DNA of 64,000 bases from Abyssibius alkaniclasticus (GTDB taxonomy: Bacteria; Pseudomonadota; Alphaproteobacteria; Rhodobacterales; Rhodobacteraceae). The DNA lies in NCBI RefSeq assembly GCF_020447305.1, contig NZ_CP095732.1, positions 2,388,501 through 2,452,500 on the forward strand. Direction: 5' to 3'. Positions 59,695 to 64,000 of this stretch are shown here, one piece after another (position 1 is the first letter of the stretch; the number at the start of each line of letters is the position of its first letter). Under the pieces are notes generated by a model that saw nothing but the letters and a program-made list of their open reading frames with translations, did no database searches and had not been told where the DNA came from. A program made the translations under genes and the position numbers.

Positions 59695-60728
59695 GAGGTT
59701 TCTCCTAGGTTTAGCGCGTCTTTTGGAAGTGGCATGAGCATTTTTGAAACATCCATGCCGCTGACATCCTCCAGCCGCGCATGTTGCCATTTCGGGTTGC
59801 GGTCCTTGTCGATCACCGCGGCGCGAATGCCTTCGATAAAGTCACCCTCTGATGCCGCGCGATAGGTGAACCGATATTCGGTTTGCAGGGCGAATGCGAT
59901 GGAATCCATGCCGCGCACACGCCGCACAATGTCGAGTGTCGCGGCAACCGATATGGGTGAGTTGCGGCGCAAGGCCGCCTCGGTTTTCTGTGCAAAATCA
60001 GTGTCATCCAGCCCGTTCAGCACATCGCGGATGCTGCTGGCTGTGAAGATAGTGTCGACCCAAGCCTGATGCTGCGCAAGCGATGCGGGCGGGGCAGGCT
60101 GCGCGGCATGGTCGATCAGCGCGACATTCCCTGTGGATTCAAGGCCTTGCATGAGTGTGTTCCACTGCGCTTGCGGGATGAAATAGTCGGCAAACCCGGC
60201 ATATATTGCGTTGCCAGCATCCATGCGCGTGCCGGTGCAACCCAAATATTCGCCCAAGCGCCCCGGCGCGCGCGCCAAAAGCAGCGAGCCGCCAACATCG
60301 GGGATGAGGCCGATGCCGCATTCCGGCATGGCAATCTGGCTGGTTTCGCACAGAATGCGGTGCGAGCCGTGGCAGGAAACACCAACACCGCCACCCATTG
60401 TAAACCCCTGCATGAACGCCACGTAAGGTTTTGGAAAGTTGAACAAAAACGCGTTGAGCCGGTATTCGTCGGCCCAGAATTTGCGGCCATATGCAAAGTC
60501 GCCGGCGCGCGCGGTATCATACATATGCTGGATGTCGCCACCCGCGCAAAAGGCGCGCGCGCCCGCCGCATCGATGATTACAAGATCGACCGCCGGATCA
60601 TGCGCCCAGTCGCGCAAGGCCGCCTCGATTTTCAGCACCATGTCATAGGTCAGCGCGTTCAGCGCATCGGGGCGGTTGAGAGTGATGCGCCCGGCGCGGC
60701 CGGAGATTCTGATAATGATATCAGCCAT
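59691..60728 (-). CDS. 3-hydroxyisobutyryl-CoA hydrolase
   Basis: A 345-residue crotonase-fold hydrolase that frees 3-hydroxyisobutyrate from CoA in valine breakdown. 'ARAFCAGGDIQHMYD', 'GFTMGGGVGVSCHGSHRI' and 'MPECGIGLIPDVGGS' match the HIBCH subgroup (Glu in MPE and Asp in PDVG). The extended C-terminus (DRNPKWQHARLEDVS) is also typical of this group. It overlaps the dehydrogenase upstream by 8 bases. Start MADIIIRISG is preferred to an ATG ten codons earlier. Confidence 0.9.
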   Translation of the reverse strand: MADIIIRISGRAGRITLNRPDALNALTYDMVLKIEAALRDWAHDPAVDLVIIDAAGARAFCAGGDIQHMYDTARAGDFAYGRKFWADEYRLNAFLFNFPKPYVAFMQGFTMGGGVGVSCHGSHRILCETSQIAMPECGIGLIPDVGGSLLLARAPGRLGEYLGCTGTRMDAGNAIYAGFADYFIPQAQWNTLMQGLESTGNVALIDHAAQPAPPASLAQHQAWVDTIFTASSIRDVLNGLDDTDFAQKTEAALRRNSPISVAATLDIVRRVRGMDSIAFALQTEYRFTYRAASEGDFIEGIRAAVIDKDRNPKWQHARLEDVSGMDVSKMLMPLPKDALNLGETS

Positions 60729-61872
60729 TTGTATGCTCGGCCAAAACTGCGCGCGCAATGATCATCCGCATGACTTCGTTGGTGCCTTCCAGAATTTGAT
60801 GCACGCGCAAATCGCGCACGATCTTCTCGATCCCGTAATCGGCCAGATAGCCATAGCCGCCCAGCAATTGCAGGGCATTATTGGCCACGCCAAAGGCGGT
60901 ATCGGTGACAAACCGCTTGGCCATAGCGCAATGGCGGGTGGCATCGGGCGTGGCTGAATCGAGCTTCCATGCCGCCTGACGCAGCAAAACGCGGGCGGCG
61001 GCCAGCTCGGTTTCCATATCGGCAAGGCGGAATTGCAGCGCCTGAAACTGGTTGAGCGGTTTGCCGAAAGCCTGCCGCTCGGCCATATAATCCAGCGCGA
61101 TCTTCATGGCCTGCTGCGCACCGCCAAGCGCCGAGGCGGCGATGTTCAGACGCCCGCCATCCAGCCCCTGCATGGCATAGATAAAGCCCGCGCCCTCATC
61201 ACCCAGCAGGTTTTCGGCGGGTGTGATGCAGCCATCAAACTGCACCTGCCGCGTGGGCTGCGCGCGCCAGCCCATCTTGTCCTCCAGCCCGCCAAAGCTA
61301 AGACCGGGGGCACCGGATGGCACAAGCAGCGCCGAAATTCCCCTGGGGCCATCGCCGCCGGTGCGCGCCATGACAATGTAAAGATCGGAATAGCCGCCAC
61401 CGGATATGAAGGCTTTGGTGCCATCAAGCCTGTAGCCGCCATCGCCCATTTCCGCGCGGGTGCGCAGCGCCGCCGCATCAGAGCCGGAACCAGGTTCGGT
61501 CAGGCAATAAGAGGCAACGATATCCATGCTGATCAGGCCGGGCAGGTAGCGGGTGCGCGCCGCATCGCTGGCATGGCTCGCCACCATTTTTGCGCACATA
61601 TTGTGGATGGACAGGAACGAGGCGACAGCGGGGCAGGCCATAGACAGCGCCTCGAACACCAGGGTCGCATCCAGCCGCGAAAGCCCGGTGCCGCCCATGT
61701 CTTCGGGCACATACATGGCGGCAAAGCCAAGCTCGGCGGCGGCTTGCAGCACTTGGCGCGGAATGGTGCCATCCGCCTCCCACTGGCGGGCATGGGGGGC
61801 GATTTCGCTTTGGCCAAACTGATAGGCCATGTCGAAAATCATCTGCTGTTCTTCGGTCAGGGCAAAATCCAT
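60721..61872 (-). CDS. Acyl-CoA dehydrogenase (isobutyryl-CoA type)
   Basis: A 383-residue flavoenzyme. 'YCLTEPGSGSDAAALRTRAE' and 'AFISGGGYSDLYIVMART' form the FAD and substrate region; 'RQAFGKPLNQFQALQFRLADMETE' and 'LLGGYGYLADYGIEKIVRDLRVHQILEGTNEVMRMIIAR' (read in parts) are the C-terminal family signatures with the catalytic Glu in EGTNE. Context with the HIBYL-CoA hydrolase and mmsB points to isobutyryl-CoA in valine catabolism. The start MDFALTEEQQ is chosen over one five codons earlier. Confidence 0.9.
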   Translation of the reverse strand: MDFALTEEQQMIFDMAYQFGQSEIAPHARQWEADGTIPRQVLQAAAELGFAAMYVPEDMGGTGLSRLDATLVFEALSMACPAVASFLSIHNMCAKMVASHASDAARTRYLPGLISMDIVASYCLTEPGSGSDAAALRTRAEMGDGGYRLDGTKAFISGGGYSDLYIVMARTGGDGPRGISALLVPSGAPGLSFGGLEDKMGWRAQPTRQVQFDGCITPAENLLGDEGAGFIYAMQGLDGGRLNIAASALGGAQQAMKIALDYMAERQAFGKPLNQFQALQFRLADMETELAAARVLLRQAAWKLDSATPDATRHCAMAKRFVTDTAFGVANNALQLLGGYGYLADYGIEKIVRDLRVHQILEGTNEVMRMIIARAVLAEHTNG

Positions 61873-61891
61873 GCGGGCCTCCGGCAAGAAA

Positions 61892-61910
61892 TGAACATTT
61901 GTTTAGTTCA
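61892..61910 (-). promoter_or_regulatory. Operator-like dyad before the valine operon
   Basis: TGAAC and GTTCA are inverted copies with a 9-base spacer, 20-38 bases before the acyl-CoA dehydrogenase ATG. The form resembles sites of TetR-family regulators of acyl-CoA metabolism. No such regulator gene is in the window. Confidence 0.35.
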
Positions 61911-61962
61911 ACCCAGATGCAAGTGAATTGCAAGCGTGTTGATGCTGCTTTGCCCGATATCG

Positions 61963-62901
61963 CTACAGTTCCGGCGCAGATGCAAGTCGGCTTCGGTATT
62001 CCTTTAGCGCGGCGTCTTCGGCCTTTGCCACCTTCGGCATTGCGCGCATCGTTGCCATGAGATTTTCGAGCTGCGGGCGATATTTGGCGATCGAGCGATC
62101 AAGCACATCATTCTGGTTGTAGCGTTCGAAATAATCAGCGTTGTGGCGGCGTTTATCCGCATTTGCGCCAAGGCCGCGACGCTGGCGCTGCACAAAACTG
62201 TCGCGCGTCTTGACAGCATAGTGGTTGATTTGCGCGATGTCATAACTCACCTTTTCAGGCGGGATGTTTCGCAACGTCTGCCAAAGCTCGGGGTAATGAG
62301 CCTCTGGCACGTCAATCGGTTTGAGCGCGCCGTTGAGAACACATAGCGGTGCGGCCCCGATATAGGATTTCGGGCTATGATTGGCGAGAAGGTCAAACTT
62401 TTCTGGTGTCAGCACGAGCGACTTCACCACCGAACTTTGGCGCCGCTCGATTGCCATTGCATGTTCAAATTGCGCTGTAACGCAGCCGGGTTGCCACTGG
62501 CGGCGATGCCCGTCACCAAAGTTGCGCCAGTTCAGGCAAAGCAGGTCGGCCCCGTCGGGTATGGCCTTCAGCAGCGCGTGCAACATGCCGTCGCCGATAT
62601 GTATGTTCAGGAATTCATCGCAATCCAGCACGATCAGATGATCAAATCCATCGCCCCTGTTTTGCCGGCGGTGGCGGCGATAGGCGGTTGGCTGCGCGAA
62701 TGATTTTTCGCCAACCGGGTTGTCAAACCGGCGGCAATAGCCCGCATCCGCCAGTGCTGAAAGCAACGCGACCGTGCCATCGGTGCAATCATTGGTATAG
62801 ATGCAGATATCATCAAAACCAAGCAGATGGTGGTGCGCAACCCATTCCAGCATGAAGACCGCCTCGTCCTTGACGCAGGAAATGAGCTGGGTTTTCGGCA
62901 T
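61963..62901 (-). CDS. Family 2-like glycosyltransferase
   Basis: A 312-residue protein with no signal peptide. The start 'TQLISCVKDEAVFMLEWVAHH' and 'FDDICIYTNDCTDGT' are typical of GT2-like enzymes that begin with a conserved 'KDE..FL.EW..HH' pattern; the metal motif is 'LDCDEFL' (DxD type). 'INHYAVKTRDSFVQRQRRG' follows in the C-terminal half. It probably adds a sugar to a surface glycan, but donor and acceptor are unknown. It lies between two parts of a valine pathway. Confidence 0.8.
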   Translation of the reverse strand: MPKTQLISCVKDEAVFMLEWVAHHHLLGFDDICIYTNDCTDGTVALLSALADAGYCRRFDNPVGEKSFAQPTAYRRHRRQNRGDGFDHLIVLDCDEFLNIHIGDGMLHALLKAIPDGADLLCLNWRNFGDGHRRQWQPGCVTAQFEHAMAIERRQSSVVKSLVLTPEKFDLLANHSPKSYIGAAPLCVLNGALKPIDVPEAHYPELWQTLRNIPPEKVSYDIAQINHYAVKTRDSFVQRQRRGLGANADKRRHNADYFERYNQNDVLDRSIAKYRPQLENLMATMRAMPKVAKAEDAALKEYRSRLASAPEL

Positions 62902-62964
62902 ATGGATATCGGCTCACCGTAAGAAGGGCAGGGCGGACATTCACAACGCCTGCCAAAGGCAAAC

Positions 62965-62986
62965 GGCCCCGGATTTCGCCGGGGCC
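62965..62986 (-). terminator. Hairpin after mmsA
   Basis: GGCCCCGG and CCGGGGCC form a perfect 8-bp stem with a 6-base loop, 8 bases after the mmsA stop on the minus strand. Only GTTTG follows, so termination may be partial, with read-through into the glycosyltransferase gene. Confidence 0.5.
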
Positions 62987-62993
62987 GCTTGGT

Positions 62994-64000
62994 TCAATCC
63001 ATCGTCGGAATGGAGAAGGCAGCGCCCTCTTTGGTGCCCGAAGGCCAGCGCGCGGTAACCGTTTTGGTGCGGGTATAAAAGCGGAACGCATCGGGGCCGT
63101 GCTGGTTGAGGTCGCCAAAGGCCGACTTTTTCCAGCCGCCAAAGGTGTGATAGGCCAAAGGCACGGGGATGGGCACGTTCACACCGATCATGCCGATATT
63201 GATACGGTTGGCAAAGTCGCGCGCCGTGTCGCCATCGCGGGTGAAAATGGCGACGCCGTTGCCATATTCATGGTCCATCGCGTAGCCAAGCGCCTCTTCA
63301 TAGGTTTTGGCGCGCACGGTTGAAAGCACGGGGCCGAAAATTTCCTGCTTGTAAATGTCCATATCGGTGGTGACATGGTCAAACAGGCAGGCACCCACGA
63401 AATTGCCGCTTTCATAGCCCTGCAATTTGAAATCGCGGCCATCGACAACCAGCTTCGCGCCCTGCTCAACGCCCGAATTTACAAGGCCGAGGATTTTTTC
63501 CTTGGCGGCGGCGGTGATAACCGGGCCGAAATCGACATCATTGCCCGCGGTATAGGGGCCGATTTTCAGCGCCTCTACGCGGGGGGTAAGCTTTTCGATC
63601 AGCCTATCGGCGGTTTCATCGCCCACGGGCACGGCCACCGAAATTGCCATGCAGCGTTCGCCCGCCGCGCCATAACCCGCACCGATCAGCGCATCGGCGG
63701 CCTGGTCCATATCGGCATCTGGCATGATGATCATGTGGTTCTTGGCACCGCCAAAGCACTGCACGCGCTTGCCATTGGCGCAGCCGCGCTCGTAAATATA
63801 GGCGGCGATGGGGGTGGAGCCGACAAAGCCGACCGCGCCGATATCGGCATTGTCCAGAATTGCATCCACGGCTTCCTTGTCGCCGTTCACAACCTGCAAA
63901 ATACCATCGGGCAGGCCGGCTTCCTTCATCAACTCGGCCAGCATCAGCGGCACAGACGGGTCACGTTCCGAGGGTTTCAGAATGAAGGCGTTGCCGCAAA
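62994..64000 (-). CDS. mmsA: Methylmalonate-semialdehyde dehydrogenase (CoA-acylating), 3' part
   Basis: The last ~335 residues of an ALDH-superfamily enzyme that converts methylmalonate semialdehyde to propionyl-CoA, the final valine step. The frame continues past the right edge (residues C-G-N-A-F-I-L-K-P-S-E before the first internal Met), so the start is not in the window. 'GAAGERCMAISVAVPVG' holds the catalytic Cys; 'VGFVGSTPIAAYIYERG' is the NAD-site segment; 'KQEIFGPVLSTVRAKTYEEA' and 'NHYGNGVAIFTRDG-like' end segments follow. It fits the product of mmsB nearby. Confidence 0.92.
   Translation of the reverse strand, partial: CGNAFILKPSERDPSVPLMLAELMKEAGLPDGILQVVNGDKEAVDAILDNADIGAVGFVGSTPIAAYIYERGCANGKRVQCFGGAKNHMIIMPDADMDQAADALIGAGYGAAGERCMAISVAVPVGDETADRLIEKLTPRVEALKIGPYTAGNDVDFGPVITAAAKEKILGLVNSGVEQGAKLVVDGRDFKLQGYESGNFVGACLFDHVTTDMDIYKQEIFGPVLSTVRAKTYEEALGYAMDHEYGNGVAIFTRDGDTARDFANRINIGMIGVNVPIPVPLAYHTFGGWKKSAFGDLNQHGPDAFRFYTRTKTVTARWPSGTKEGAAFSIPTMD

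Overview
This 64-kb window is GC-rich chromosomal DNA with few gaps, short intergenic spaces and many ATGA or TAATG overlaps. It looks like an alphaproteobacterium of the order Rhodobacterales. Evidence: the CckA/SciP/CtrA regulators; GTTC-N7-GATC damage boxes in front of recA and uvrA, the form described for Rhodobacter; a gene-transfer-agent (GTA) type endolysin-holin pair; a ccm cytochrome c cluster; and a valine catabolism operon. I see no rRNA, tRNA, CRISPR array, insertion sequence or prophage structural genes. The content is mostly core metabolism and information processing.

Layout. 0-7.7 kb: end of a rarD-like permease, a LysM envelope protein, an Atm1-type ABC exporter, then TPR protein-bamB-der (outer-membrane assembly and ribosome GTPase). 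7.8-9.4 kb: a secreted serralysin-like RTX metalloprotease. 9.5-19.1 kb: guaB, a MAPEG protein, an rsmB-like methyltransferase, cckA, recA, alaS and two small DUF1330-like genes. 19.2-26.5 kb: an orphan protein, icd, a TfoX-like protein, trmJ, ctaA, a crotonase, a thioesterase and rplM-rpsI. 26.8-34.4 kb: a lipoprotein, murI, argC, ccmE, the endolysin-holin pair, ccmF, ccmH and a second crotonase. 34.4-42 kb: glnE, a small unknown gene, an M20 peptidase, a secreted protein, mnmA, then sciP-ctrA. 42-50.2 kb: ligA, recG, a 37-residue mini-gene, a NifU-like scaffold, hisI, gluQ, trmFO and a DoxX protein. 50.2-64 kb: gyrA, ssb, a lytic transglycosylase, uvrA, an orphan helical protein, the valine operon (mmsB, HIBYL-CoA hydrolase, acyl-CoA dehydrogenase), a glycosyltransferase and part of mmsA.

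Two themes link distant genes. First, the CckA-CtrA phosphorelay, with its inhibitor SciP, shares the window with an endolysin-holin cassette of the type that releases GTA particles. The cassette sits inside the cytochrome c maturation cluster and has a TTAACC CtrA half-site just upstream. Second, recA and uvrA share a promoter design in which the SOS operator lies between the -35 and -10 elements; ssb, recG, ligA and gyrA are other DNA-maintenance genes here without a visible box.

The less explained parts are non-coding or orphan: a possible three-way-junction leader before the TPR gene; a hairpin that would cover the ribosome site of an orphan gene at 20.3 kb; a stand-alone mini-gene with a 10-bp dyad at its promoter and its own terminator at 46.4-46.66 kb; and two copies of a double-hairpin intergenic repeat whose stems co-vary. 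All family names come from motif recognition by eye; no database search was run.
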